Shown piece after piece: positions 8,042-16,157 of a stretch of 64,000 nt of DNA. Numbering within the stretch: the stretch's first letter is position 1; each line of letters begins with the position of its first letter. Origin of the DNA: Actinoplanes ianthinogenes (GTDB lineage: Bacteria > Actinomycetota > Actinomycetes > Mycobacteriales > Micromonosporaceae); contig NZ_AP023356.1 of the NCBI RefSeq assembly GCF_018324205.1, forward strand, positions 5,686,001 to 5,750,000, read 5' to 3'. The position numbers were made by a program, and so were the translations under genes. The notes under the pieces are model-generated. The model was given only the letters and a program-made list of their open reading frames with translations. It ran no database searches and was not told the DNA's origin.

Positions 8042-8866
8042 GTGAGCGACAACGAGCTGGGCAATTTCCTGCGCGCGCGCCGCGACGAGGTGACGCCGGC
8101 CGAGGTCGGGCTGCCGCCGGGGCACCGGCGCCGCGCACCCGGCCTGCGGCGCTCCGAGGTGGCGATGCTGGCCGGTGTCAGCGTGGAGTACCTGATCCGC
8201 CTGGAGCAGGGCCGCGACAGGCACCCGTCGCCGCAGGTCATCGCGGCGCTCTCCGGCCCGCTGCGGCTGACCGCCGCCGAGCGCGCCCACCTGTACCGGC
8301 TGACCAAGGTGGCGGGCGGCCTGCGCTGCTCGGCGTACGCGTCGGATCCGGTGCGCACCGTCCGGCCCGGGCTGCGCGCGGTCCTCGAGCAGCTGGAGCC
8401 GGCCGCCGCGGTGCTGATCAACCAGATCGGCGACCTGGTGGCGTACACGTCCGGATTCCGCCGGCTGGCCGGGCCGATCGGGCTGCTCGACGACGATCAG
8501 CCGAACCTGATCCGGTACGTCTTCGCCGATCCGCGGGCCCGCCAGGTCTACCCGGACTGGGAGCACATGGCCGACGAGCAGGTCGCCGCCCTCAAGAACG
8601 GGCCGCCCCGCGAGGACTTCGCCGGCGAGCTGACCGCGCTGGCCGGTGCGGAGTTCACCGGGCGGATGGAGCGGATCCCGGGCCTGCCCCGGGCGCACGG
8701 GGTGACGCGCCTGGAGCATCCGGAGGCCGGGTCGCTGCGGCTGAGCTACGAGCTCATGCAGCTGCCCGGCGACGAGGGGCTGTGCCTGATGGTCCAGCTG
8801 CCGGCCGACGACGCCACCGCCGACGCGCTGCGCACCATCGCGCCGCTGCGGCTGGTCGCCGGCTAG
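8042..8866 (+). CDS. XRE-family transcriptional regulator with MmyB-like ligand domain
   Basis: This 274-residue protein has an N-terminal helix-turn-helix (LGNFLRARRDEVTPAEVGLP, then RRSEVAMLAGVSVEYLIRLE) followed by a PAS-like MmyB domain (VLINQIGDLVAYTSGFRRL...). Members often repress a divergent oxidoreductase gene, which matches the flavoprotein at 6862-7941. The GTG start lies 7 nt after TACCGT (8029-8034), so the mRNA is probably leaderless. The stop overlaps the convergent hydrolase gene by CTAG. Confidence 0.88.
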   Translation: MSDNELGNFLRARRDEVTPAEVGLPPGHRRRAPGLRRSEVAMLAGVSVEYLIRLEQGRDRHPSPQVIAALSGPLRLTAAERAHLYRLTKVAGGLRCSAYASDPVRTVRPGLRAVLEQLEPAAAVLINQIGDLVAYTSGFRRLAGPIGLLDDDQPNLIRYVFADPRARQVYPDWEHMADEQVAALKNGPPREDFAGELTALAGAEFTGRMERIPGLPRAHGVTRLEHPEAGSLRLSYELMQLPGDEGLCLMVQLPADDATADALRTIAPLRLVAG

Positions 8867-9714
8867 ACCGCGGCCGGGGCGAGCTGGTCCAGGCCCGAGG
8901 CGATCAGGGCGATCGCTCGCAGGGTGGACGTTCCGGTGACGAAGTAGCCGTCGTGGCCGTGCACGTCCGCGGCGGGCAGCGGCAGCGCGCCGAAGGCCGG
9001 GTCGACCGGCAGGCGGCCGTGGCCGAGTCCGAGGATCCGGATGCCGGGCAGCTTGCGGGTCCAGTCGTCCGGTGCGGCGGCGGCCCACACCCGTGCGCCG
9101 GTGTGCAGGTCGGCCGCGCGGGACACGCCCATCCCCGGGCTGCCGAGCGCCACGATGTCGGTGACCTGCGCGGGCAGGTGAGCCGCGGCCCGCCCGGCGA
9201 CGATCGAGCCGTAGCTGTGCCCGACCAGCGTGATCCGCTGGTCCGGCCGCCGGGCGACGAGGTCGTCGACGAAGCTCTCCAGCGCCCGCGCCCCGGCCGC
9301 GGCCCGGTCCTCGCGGAGTGCGGCGCGGCCGATCCCCTCGGGCGGGTCGTAGCCGAGCCAGGCGATCACCGCGACGCCCGGGCCGGCCTGGTGGAACAGC
9401 TGCCGCGCCTGCCAGGCCGGCGCGCGTCGCCCGACGCCACCCAGGCCGGTGTCGAAGGTGGCCAGCGTGGTGTCGACGCCGGGGATCAGGATCACCACGC
9501 GCCCGGCGGTCGCCAGGTCGCCGAGCACCTCGACGATCCGGCCGTCGCCGCGCCGGTCCAGGGCCAGGATCTGCCGGCCGGGATAGGAGCGGCTCGCGTC
9601 GGCCTGCCAGCCGGCCGCGCCGGGCGGTGGCGTCGCACCCACCTCCGTCGGGCCGAACAGCCAGAACATCGGCACGGCCAGCATGGCCAGGGCCAGGATC
9701 CAGATACGAGTCAC
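8863..9714 (-). CDS. Exported alpha/beta hydrolase (DUF1023-type)
   Basis: This 283-residue protein has a hydrophobic N-terminal segment (IWILALAMLAVPMFWLFG) that could be a signal anchor or signal peptide. The core shows VVILIPGVDTTL, the nucleophile elbow GHSYGS and a late GHDGYF with the likely catalytic His, typical of actinobacterial DUF1023 alpha/beta hydrolases. The substrate is unknown. GTG at 9714 follows a GGGGGAAG stretch. The gene overlaps the XRE gene's stop by CTAG and is divergent from the LacI regulator. Confidence 0.82.
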   Translation of the reverse strand: MTRIWILALAMLAVPMFWLFGPTEVGATPPPGAAGWQADASRSYPGRQILALDRRGDGRIVEVLGDLATAGRVVILIPGVDTTLATFDTGLGGVGRRAPAWQARQLFHQAGPGVAVIAWLGYDPPEGIGRAALREDRAAAGARALESFVDDLVARRPDQRITLVGHSYGSIVAGRAAAHLPAQVTDIVALGSPGMGVSRAADLHTGARVWAAAAPDDWTRKLPGIRILGLGHGRLPVDPAFGALPLPAADVHGHDGYFVTGTSTLRAIALIASGLDQLAPAAV

Positions 9715-9799
9715 GACTTCCCCCTGCGTCGACGTCCGTGGTGCGACGAAAGGTAGGAAGGCGATGGGGTGGTGGGCGTCAGTCCGTGGCGGGATTACA

Positions 9800-9816
9800 C
9801 CCCTAGTACTCAGGGG
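9800..9816. promoter_or_regulatory. Dyad CCCCT-AGTACTC-AGGGG between divergent genes
   Basis: CCCCT and AGGGG arms flank a 7-nt centre that contains the AGTACT palindrome. The dyad lies in the 117-bp gap between the hydrolase gene (minus) and the lacI-type gene (plus), 15 nt before the regulator's ATG. It could be a regulator binding site or a short hairpin in the leader; which protein binds is unknown. Confidence 0.4.
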
Positions 9817-9831
9817 CTACGCGGGGAGAAG

Positions 9832-10878
9832 ATGCTGGTCTATGCTTCACCCGTGAAACAAGGCGATGAAACAAGAGTCACCGTGCGCGACCTCGCGGCC
9901 GTCACCGGCCTCTCCATCGCCACCGTCTCCCGGGTGCTCAACGACCGGTCGAACGTCGCGCCCGGCACCCGCGACCGGGTGCTGCGCGCGATGGGCAACC
10001 TCGGCGAGCGCGCCCCGCGCCGGCGCGGCACCCGCGGCCAGGCCGCCGGCGTCTTCGTCCGCTGCCCTTACGTGCTGACCGACTACTTCGGACTGATCGT
10101 CTCCGCGGTCGCCGAGGCCTGCGAGCCGCACGGCCTGCACGTGATCCTGAACGCCGGCACCGTCGCCCAGCAGGCCCGGGTGCTGCCCACCCTGCCGGAG
10201 CGGCGGGACGTGGCCGGCGCGGTGCTGATCCTGCCCCCGGAGCCGGGCGCCGAGCTGATCCGGCTGCGTGACCGCGGCTTCCCGTTCGTCCTGGTGGATC
10301 CACGGATCGCGCCGCCGCGCGACGTGGCCGCGGTGTCCGCCGCGCACTTCGCCGGCGCCCGCGCGCTGACCGCGCACCTGATCGAGCTGGGACACCGCCG
10401 GATCGGCATCATCGGCGGCCCGCGGGACTGGCTGGCCAGCGACAACCGGTTCCACGGCTACCTCGCGCCGCTGGCCGACGCCGGCGTGTTGCCCGACCCG
10501 GAGCTGCACCGGTTCGTCGCCGAGCCGATCACCGAGCTGGGCCACCGGGCCGCCGCCGAGCTGCTCGACCTGCCGGACCGGCCGACCGCGCTGCTGGCGT
10601 TCAACGACAAGATGGCGATCGGGGCGCTGCGCGCGGCGGCCGAACGCGGGCTGCGGGTGCCGCAGGACCTGTCGGTGGCCGGTTTCGACGACATCGACCT
10701 GGGCTCCGCCTGCGAGCCGATGCTGACCACGGTCCGGCAGCCGCTCGGCGAGATGGGCCGGATGGCGGTGCACCTGCTGCTGCGGATGCTCGGCGGGCAC
10801 CGGTTGGACGCGCTGCACCTGGAGCTGGCCACCGAGCTGGTGGTGCGGGATTCGACGGGTCCGGTGCCCGCGGCCTGA
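9832..10878 (+). CDS. LacI-family transcriptional regulator of the GH30 locus
   Basis: This 348-residue LacI/GalR regulator has a DNA-binding HTH (TVRDLAAVTGLSIATVSRVL) and a hinge helix region (VAPGTRDRVLRAMGNLG). The periplasmic-binding-protein-like effector domain ends in SVAGFDDIDLGSACEPMLTT, a strong LacI signature. The ATG at 9832 has GGGGAG only 3 nt upstream; the in-frame GTG at 9853 is an alternative. It sits directly before two secreted GH30 genes, with a perfect 14-bp palindrome between, so it probably controls their expression in response to a sugar. Confidence 0.9.
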   Translation: MLVYASPVKQGDETRVTVRDLAAVTGLSIATVSRVLNDRSNVAPGTRDRVLRAMGNLGERAPRRRGTRGQAAGVFVRCPYVLTDYFGLIVSAVAEACEPHGLHVILNAGTVAQQARVLPTLPERRDVAGAVLILPPEPGAELIRLRDRGFPFVLVDPRIAPPRDVAAVSAAHFAGARALTAHLIELGHRRIGIIGGPRDWLASDNRFHGYLAPLADAGVLPDPELHRFVAEPITELGHRAAAELLDLPDRPTALLAFNDKMAIGALRAAAERGLRVPQDLSVAGFDDIDLGSACEPMLTTVRQPLGEMGRMAVHLLLRMLGGHRLDALHLELATELVVRDSTGPVPAA

Positions 10879-10887
10879 CGTGTTTCA

Positions 10888-10901
10888 CGGTTCCGGAACC
10901 G
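10888..10901. promoter_or_regulatory. Perfect 14-bp palindrome, likely LacI-family operator
   Basis: CGGTTCCGGAACCG is perfectly self-complementary. It lies 9 bp after the lacI-type stop and about 95 bp before the first GH30 gene. LacI-family operators are typically even palindromes with a central CG, as here (the centre is CCGG). No second copy was noticed in the window. Confidence 0.6.
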
Positions 10902-10996
10902 AAACGACGCATCCGGAAGCGGCAGCGCATTGACTGACGTCTTTGCCGAAGGTTTCCTTCGTGTTACGTCATCCCCTTCCCCCGAGGGAGTCCGTC

Positions 10997-12844
10997 ATGC
11001 GCAAGTCCCTGCTTGCGGCCGCGGTGCTGGCCGGGAGCGTGCTCTACGCCCCGGCCGCATTAGCCGCCGGTGAAACCGTCAACGTCTACCTGACCACCAC
11101 CTCGGACAGTGCCGGTCGCAACGTCACCCGCGGCCTGCAGCAGCAGGCGGCGATCGCCTTCGGCCCGGCCGGTGGGAGCGCCGGCACCACCATCACCGTC
11201 AACGAGGGCAGCACGTACCAGACCTTCGAGGGCGGCGGCGCGTCGATCACCGACACCACCGCGTACCTGCTGCGCGGGGGACCGGTCACCGCGGCGACCC
11301 GGGACGCGGTGATGACCAAGCTGTTCAGCCCGGCGAACGGCATCGGGCTGTCCTTCGTCCGCAATCCGATCGGTGCCTCCGATCTGTCCCGTCCCGGCAA
11401 CGTCTCGCTGGACGACACCTGCTGCGACCTGAACGACTTCGGCAGCAACGGATACGACACCAACGTGCGGCTGCTGACGCAGCAGGCCAAGCAACTCAAC
11501 CCGAGCCTGCGGGTGATGGGCGTGCCGTGGAGCTCGCCGGGCTGGATGAAGGACAACGGCCGGATGGACCAGATGGGCTGGCTGAAGTGGGAGTACTACC
11601 CCATGTACGCCCAGTACCTGGTCAAGTACCTGCAGAGCTACCAGGCCGCGGGTGTGCCGGTCGACTACCTGTCGGTGCAGAACGAGCCGAACTGCTGCCA
11701 GGCCTCGAACCCGGCCGCGATGAACTACCCCGGGATGAGCTGGAACCCGTCCGGGCTGGTGGAGTTCACCAAGAACCACGTGTACCCGGCGCTGCACGCG
11801 GCCGGACTGAACACCAAGGTGCTGATCCACGACTGGAACTACGGCGACTACGCGAGCTTCGGCTCGGGGATCCTCTCCGACGCCGGGGTGCGCGGCGACT
11901 CGGCGTTCGGCGGGATCGCCTGGCACGGGTACGCCGGGAGCCCGACGGTCGGGACCGACGTGCACAACGCGTACCCCTCGGTGAAGCAGTTCGAGACCGA
12001 GCACTCCGGCGGCACCTGGATCGGTGATCAGCACAACGAGGACATGACCAACATCATCGACTACACCCGGAACTGGGGCAGCTCGGTGGTCAAGTGGAGC
12101 CTCGGCGTGGACCAGAACATGGGCCCGCACAACGGCGGCTGCGGCACCTGCACCGGCCTGATCACCGTGCAGAACGGCGGCTCCCGGGCCGGCCAGGTCG
12201 ACTACACCGTCGAGTACTACACGATGGGGCACCTGACCAAGTTCGTGAAGCCGGGCGCGGTCCGGATCGACACCAACGCCACCAGCGCGGTGCCGAACGT
12301 GGCCTGGCGCAACCCGGACGGATCGAAGGCGCTGATCGCGCACAACGGCGGCGGGTCCAGCCAGTCGGTCCGGGTGAACTGGGGCGGCCAGTCGTTCACC
12401 TACACCCTGCCGGCCCGGACCACGGCCACCTTCACCTGGTCCGGAGCCGTGGTCGCGAGTCCGGGCGGCACGATCACCGGGCTGGGCGGCAAGTGCGTGG
12501 ACGTGGCCGGGGCGGCCGCCGCCAACGGGACCGCGGTGCAGCTGTACACCTGCAACGGCTCGACGGCGCAGCAGTGGACCCGGGCCGCCGACGGGACGCT
12601 GCGGTCGCTGGGCAAGTGCCTGGACATCGTGGGGCCGAGCACGGCCGACGGGACGCTCGCGCACCTCTGGGACTGCCACACCGGGACGTCGCAGAAGTGG
12701 ACCTACGACAGCGCTACCCAGCACCTGGTGAACGGATATTCCGGCAAATGTCTTGATGTGAAGGACAACAGTTCCGCCGATGCGACCCGGTTGCAGGTGT
12801 GGACCTGCACGACGGGCGCCAACCAGAAGTGGGTGCTCAACTGA
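10997..12844 (+). CDS. Secreted GH30 glycoside hydrolase with C-terminal ricin-type lectin domain
   Basis: This 615-residue enzyme starts with a signal peptide (MRKSLLAAAVLAGSVLYAPAALA). The GH30 TIM barrel has the acid/base Glu230 in VQNEPN and the probable nucleophile Glu335 in FETEHSGG. A beta-sandwich side domain follows. The last ~125 residues form a ricin-B/CBM13 trefoil with three GKC(V/L)D units and QQW/QKW motifs. Likely substrates are beta-1,6-glucans or related glycans; the exact specificity is not visible. ATG 10997 follows a GAGGGAG site. The gene's TGA overlaps the next start (ATGA). Confidence 0.9.
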   Translation: MRKSLLAAAVLAGSVLYAPAALAAGETVNVYLTTTSDSAGRNVTRGLQQQAAIAFGPAGGSAGTTITVNEGSTYQTFEGGGASITDTTAYLLRGGPVTAATRDAVMTKLFSPANGIGLSFVRNPIGASDLSRPGNVSLDDTCCDLNDFGSNGYDTNVRLLTQQAKQLNPSLRVMGVPWSSPGWMKDNGRMDQMGWLKWEYYPMYAQYLVKYLQSYQAAGVPVDYLSVQNEPNCCQASNPAAMNYPGMSWNPSGLVEFTKNHVYPALHAAGLNTKVLIHDWNYGDYASFGSGILSDAGVRGDSAFGGIAWHGYAGSPTVGTDVHNAYPSVKQFETEHSGGTWIGDQHNEDMTNIIDYTRNWGSSVVKWSLGVDQNMGPHNGGCGTCTGLITVQNGGSRAGQVDYTVEYYTMGHLTKFVKPGAVRIDTNATSAVPNVAWRNPDGSKALIAHNGGGSSQSVRVNWGGQSFTYTLPARTTATFTWSGAVVASPGGTITGLGGKCVDVAGAAAANGTAVQLYTCNGSTAQQWTRAADGTLRSLGKCLDIVGPSTADGTLAHLWDCHTGTSQKWTYDSATQHLVNGYSGKCLDVKDNSSADATRLQVWTCTTGANQKWVLN

Positions 12845-15012
12845 TGCTGCTCAAAGTGGTGATGGCCGCAGCCGTCGCGGTCGCGCCGATCCACGCCCCC
12901 GCCGAGCGGGCGGCCGTCGTCACCGGGACCTACTCGGCCGGCCTCGCGCAATGGCAGGCGCTGCCGGCGACTCATCTCGACAGGTCGAACAAGTCCGCGC
13001 AGGCCACGGTCGTCATCGACCCGAGCCGCACCGAGCAGCGTTACGCCGGTATCGGCTTCTCGATCGACGAGACCAGCGTCTCCAACCTGTGGAAGCTCAC
13101 CCCCGCCGAGCGGGAACGGGCGATCAGGCTGCTGGCCGACCCGAAGACCGGTGCCGGGCTGGACCGCTTCCGGCTCACCATCGGCAGCCCGGACCTGATC
13201 GAGCACCTGCCGTTCTGGTCCTACGACGAGTTGCCGGCCGGCGTGACCGAGGACCGGGACCTGCGGCACTTCTCCATCCAGCGCGACGTCGACCTGCACA
13301 TCGTCGACACGATCAAACTGATCCAGAAGTACAACCCGAGGGCCACCTTCTTCGCCTCCGCGTGGAGCGCCCCGGCCTGGATGAAGACCAACAACAAGTT
13401 CCTCGGCGAGGTCGCCCTCAAGCCGGGCAGCACCACCGACTACTACCAGGCCGGCAAGCTGCGCGACGACTGCATCGACGTCTTCGCGCGCTACTACGTC
13501 AAGTACCTCCAGGCCTACGCCCGGCACGGCATCAGGGTCGACGCGATCACGCTGCTCAACGAGCCCGGCATGGACGTCGTCTATCCGGCCATGGACATCA
13601 GCGTCGAGCAGCAGCAGAAGCTCTCCGTCGCGATCAAGCGGGAGTTCCGCAAGGCCGGCCTGCGCACCGACCTCTACGTGCACGACTTCAACTTCTGGGA
13701 CTGGCGCGACCCGAACAGCACCGCGACCAAGAACTACCACCGGATCCTCGACGACCCGAAGGCCGCGGCGGCCGCCGACGCGATCGCGTTCCACCCGTAC
13801 TGGGGTGACCCCGCGGTGATGCGCGACGCGTACCGGCAGACCGGCAAGCCGGTGCACATGACCGAGACCAGCGATCTGTCGCCGGCCACCGTGCTCTCCT
13901 ACTTCCGGCTCGACGCGAGCAGCTATGTGCTCTGGGCGCAGACCACCGACCAGGACGGCGGCACGCTTCACTGGACCAGTGCGCGGGACAACAATGTGGA
14001 CTGGGACGAGGTCGCACGGACCAGCAAGTGGCCCGACCGGCTCGTCAAGGTCAACACCAACACCGGGACTTTTTCCGTACGAAGTGAGCTCTACCAGCTC
14101 GGCCAGTTCGCCAAGTACCTCACTCCGGGGCACGTCCGGGTCGAGTCCAGCGCGGCCGACCACGGGGTGAGCAGCGTGGTGTTCCGGGACGGCGACGACT
14201 ACGTGGCGGTGCTCGGCAACGCGAACGCCACGGCCACCAGCGTCCGGGTGATCACGGGTGACCGCTCGTTCGTGGGGACGGTGCCGGCCGGGGCGTACGC
14301 GAGCTATCGCTGGACCAGCCGCCACCCGGACTCGCGGCACAACCGCGCCCCGCGCCTCGCCGGCGTCCCGGACGTGGTCGCCGACCAGTACGGGACCGTG
14401 CGGATCCCACTGCACGCGACCGACTCTGATCGCGACAGGCTGGCGTTCTACGCCACCGACCTGCCGGCCGGCGCGCGTGTCGACGCGGACACCGGCGTGG
14501 TCACGCTGAGCCCGGCCGTGGCCGGCGAGCAGGAGTTCACCGTGGCGGTGACCGACGGCCGGGCGCACGCCGAGACGACCGTGCACGTGACCACCCGGCC
14601 GCACGGCGCACCGGTCGGCGCGATCGTCGAGGCCGAGGCCTACACCGCGCAACACGGCTGGACCGAGGGTGGGGCGAACTTCGTCGAGAGCAACGGCGCG
14701 GCCAGCGGCGGGAAGAACATCGGCTGGACCGCGCCCGGCAACTGGCTGTCCTACCGGTTCGACGTCCCGGCCGGGAGCTACCGCCTTCAGCTGCGGGTGG
14801 CCAACGGCTCCGGCGCCGCGGCTCCGGGCGCGATCACCGTCCGCGACGCGGCCGGGACCGTGCTCTCCACCGTCACGGTTCCGGACACCGGAGGATGGTC
14901 GGCCTACCAAACGGTCGAGGTACCGGTCTCGCTGGCCGATGGTGATCAGGCACTGACGGTTTACTGTGAGACCGGTGGGTTCAACCTGGACTACCTACGG
15001 CTGACCGAGTAG
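12844..15012 (+). CDS. Secreted GH30-like glycoside hydrolase with Ig-like and CBM6-type domains
   Basis: This 722-residue protein starts at the ATG that overlaps the previous stop. A short hydrophobic leader (MLLKVVMAAAVAVAPIHAPA) suggests export. The catalytic domain has Glu240 in LLNEPG and Glu341 in HMTETS, matching the GH30 acid/base and nucleophile spacing. Then come a cadherin/Ig-like module (AFYATDLPAGARVDADTG, around residues 530-580) and a C-terminal CBM6-type module (VEAEAYTAQHGW ... GGFNLDYLRL). Tight coupling to the upstream GH30 gene suggests both act on one polysaccharide. The 3' end overlaps the convergent Lrp gene by 18 bp. Confidence 0.87.
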   Translation: MLLKVVMAAAVAVAPIHAPAERAAVVTGTYSAGLAQWQALPATHLDRSNKSAQATVVIDPSRTEQRYAGIGFSIDETSVSNLWKLTPAERERAIRLLADPKTGAGLDRFRLTIGSPDLIEHLPFWSYDELPAGVTEDRDLRHFSIQRDVDLHIVDTIKLIQKYNPRATFFASAWSAPAWMKTNNKFLGEVALKPGSTTDYYQAGKLRDDCIDVFARYYVKYLQAYARHGIRVDAITLLNEPGMDVVYPAMDISVEQQQKLSVAIKREFRKAGLRTDLYVHDFNFWDWRDPNSTATKNYHRILDDPKAAAAADAIAFHPYWGDPAVMRDAYRQTGKPVHMTETSDLSPATVLSYFRLDASSYVLWAQTTDQDGGTLHWTSARDNNVDWDEVARTSKWPDRLVKVNTNTGTFSVRSELYQLGQFAKYLTPGHVRVESSAADHGVSSVVFRDGDDYVAVLGNANATATSVRVITGDRSFVGTVPAGAYASYRWTSRHPDSRHNRAPRLAGVPDVVADQYGTVRIPLHATDSDRDRLAFYATDLPAGARVDADTGVVTLSPAVAGEQEFTVAVTDGRAHAETTVHVTTRPHGAPVGAIVEAEAYTAQHGWTEGGANFVESNGAASGGKNIGWTAPGNWLSYRFDVPAGSYRLQLRVANGSGAAAPGAITVRDAAGTVLSTVTVPDTGGWSAYQTVEVPVSLADGDQALTVYCETGGFNLDYLRLTE

Positions 15013-16101
15013 GGGCGGTTTGCCGCCGACCTGCCGGAGGCGTGCCACAAGCTCGCCTTCGGCAGCGTCGGATACCGGGTCGACCCAGAAACCCAGCGGA
15101 ACGGCCCGGAGATTGCGGCCCTGCGGGTCCAGCAGGTGGCCGCCGAGCTTCATCACCCAGAGCGCGACCGAACGGTCGATGATCGTCAGCTCGGGGACCT
15201 GAGCGCCGAGCCGGGCCTCGAAGGCCGCGATCTCCTGCACCGCGCGCAGCCAGACCACGAGCAGCAGGTTCGCGCTGCCGGAGAGCGTCGCGCAGAAGCG
15301 GGTCTCGCGCATCCCGCTGAGCTTGCCGACCACCCGGCCGAGGTCGCCGGGCGGCAGCGTGCCCCAGAGCGACACCGAGATCGGATAGCCGGAGACGTAC
15401 CGCGCCACCTCGGCGCGGTAGGCGATCGAGCGGTCCGCCTCGAGGCGGTCCAATCGGCGGCGGACGGTGGTCGGGCTGAGTCCCAGGCGCTCCGCGATCC
15501 GGACCGCGGGCTGCCGGGGATCCTCGCTGAGTGCCCGGATGACGTCCAGGTCGTCGGCGCTGAACGCCCGCTTGCCCGCCGGGCCCCGGTGAGTGGGCAG
15601 CGCCTGCCGGGCCTCGTCGGTCAGCCGGTCGAGCCGCCACCGGCTGCCCTCGATGTGCACCGTGACCGCGATCTGGGTGCGGGACGCGGCCACCCCGGGC
15701 AGCATGCCGAGCCGGAAGCTGAGATATCGCGCGAGCTGCGCGTGATCCGCGAAGGCGGCCTGGATCAGCAGGTCCCGTGCCCCGGTCACGTGCTCCAGGG
15801 TGACGATGTTGACGTCTCCGGCCAGCCCGGCGGCCACCTCGGGCAGCCGGCCGGCGACGCAGTCCACCTCGATCACCGCGAGCACCACGCCGGGGATGGC
15901 CAACTGCGCCGGCAGGCAGCTGATCCAGGCGTGCCCGGTGCGGTACAGCCGATTCCAGCGGCGGGCCGCGGTCGAGCCGTCCACGCCCAGCGCCGCCCCG
16001 ATCCGCTGCCAGTCGGCCCGCGGGGCCAGCTGCAACGCGGTGATCAACTGGTAGTCCAGCTCGTCGAGGGTGACGGTTTCCGGCGCGTCAGCGGGCTGCA
16101 T
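14995..16101 (-). CDS. Double Lrp/AsnC-family transcriptional regulator
   Basis: This 368-residue protein has two tandem Lrp-type units. The first HTH is at about residues 12-55 (LDYQLITALQLAPRADWQRIG...) and the second at about 183-225 (VIRALSEDPRQPAVRIAERLGL). Each is followed by a RAM-like alpha/beta domain. Typical Lrp/AsnC proteins are about 150 residues, so this is a fused dimer, a form common in actinobacteria. It is divergent from an M20 amidohydrolase and MFS transporter, which it probably controls in response to an amino acid or amide. ATG at 16101. Confidence 0.88.
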   Translation of the reverse strand: MQPADAPETVTLDELDYQLITALQLAPRADWQRIGAALGVDGSTAARRWNRLYRTGHAWISCLPAQLAIPGVVLAVIEVDCVAGRLPEVAAGLAGDVNIVTLEHVTGARDLLIQAAFADHAQLARYLSFRLGMLPGVAASRTQIAVTVHIEGSRWRLDRLTDEARQALPTHRGPAGKRAFSADDLDVIRALSEDPRQPAVRIAERLGLSPTTVRRRLDRLEADRSIAYRAEVARYVSGYPISVSLWGTLPPGDLGRVVGKLSGMRETRFCATLSGSANLLLVVWLRAVQEIAAFEARLGAQVPELTIIDRSVALWVMKLGGHLLDPQGRNLRAVPLGFWVDPVSDAAEGELVARLRQVGGKPPLLGQP

Positions 16102-16157
16102 CGGCGGATCTCTGCAATCCGGCCGCGGTAGCGATCATTTTGCCGACCATACCGGGC

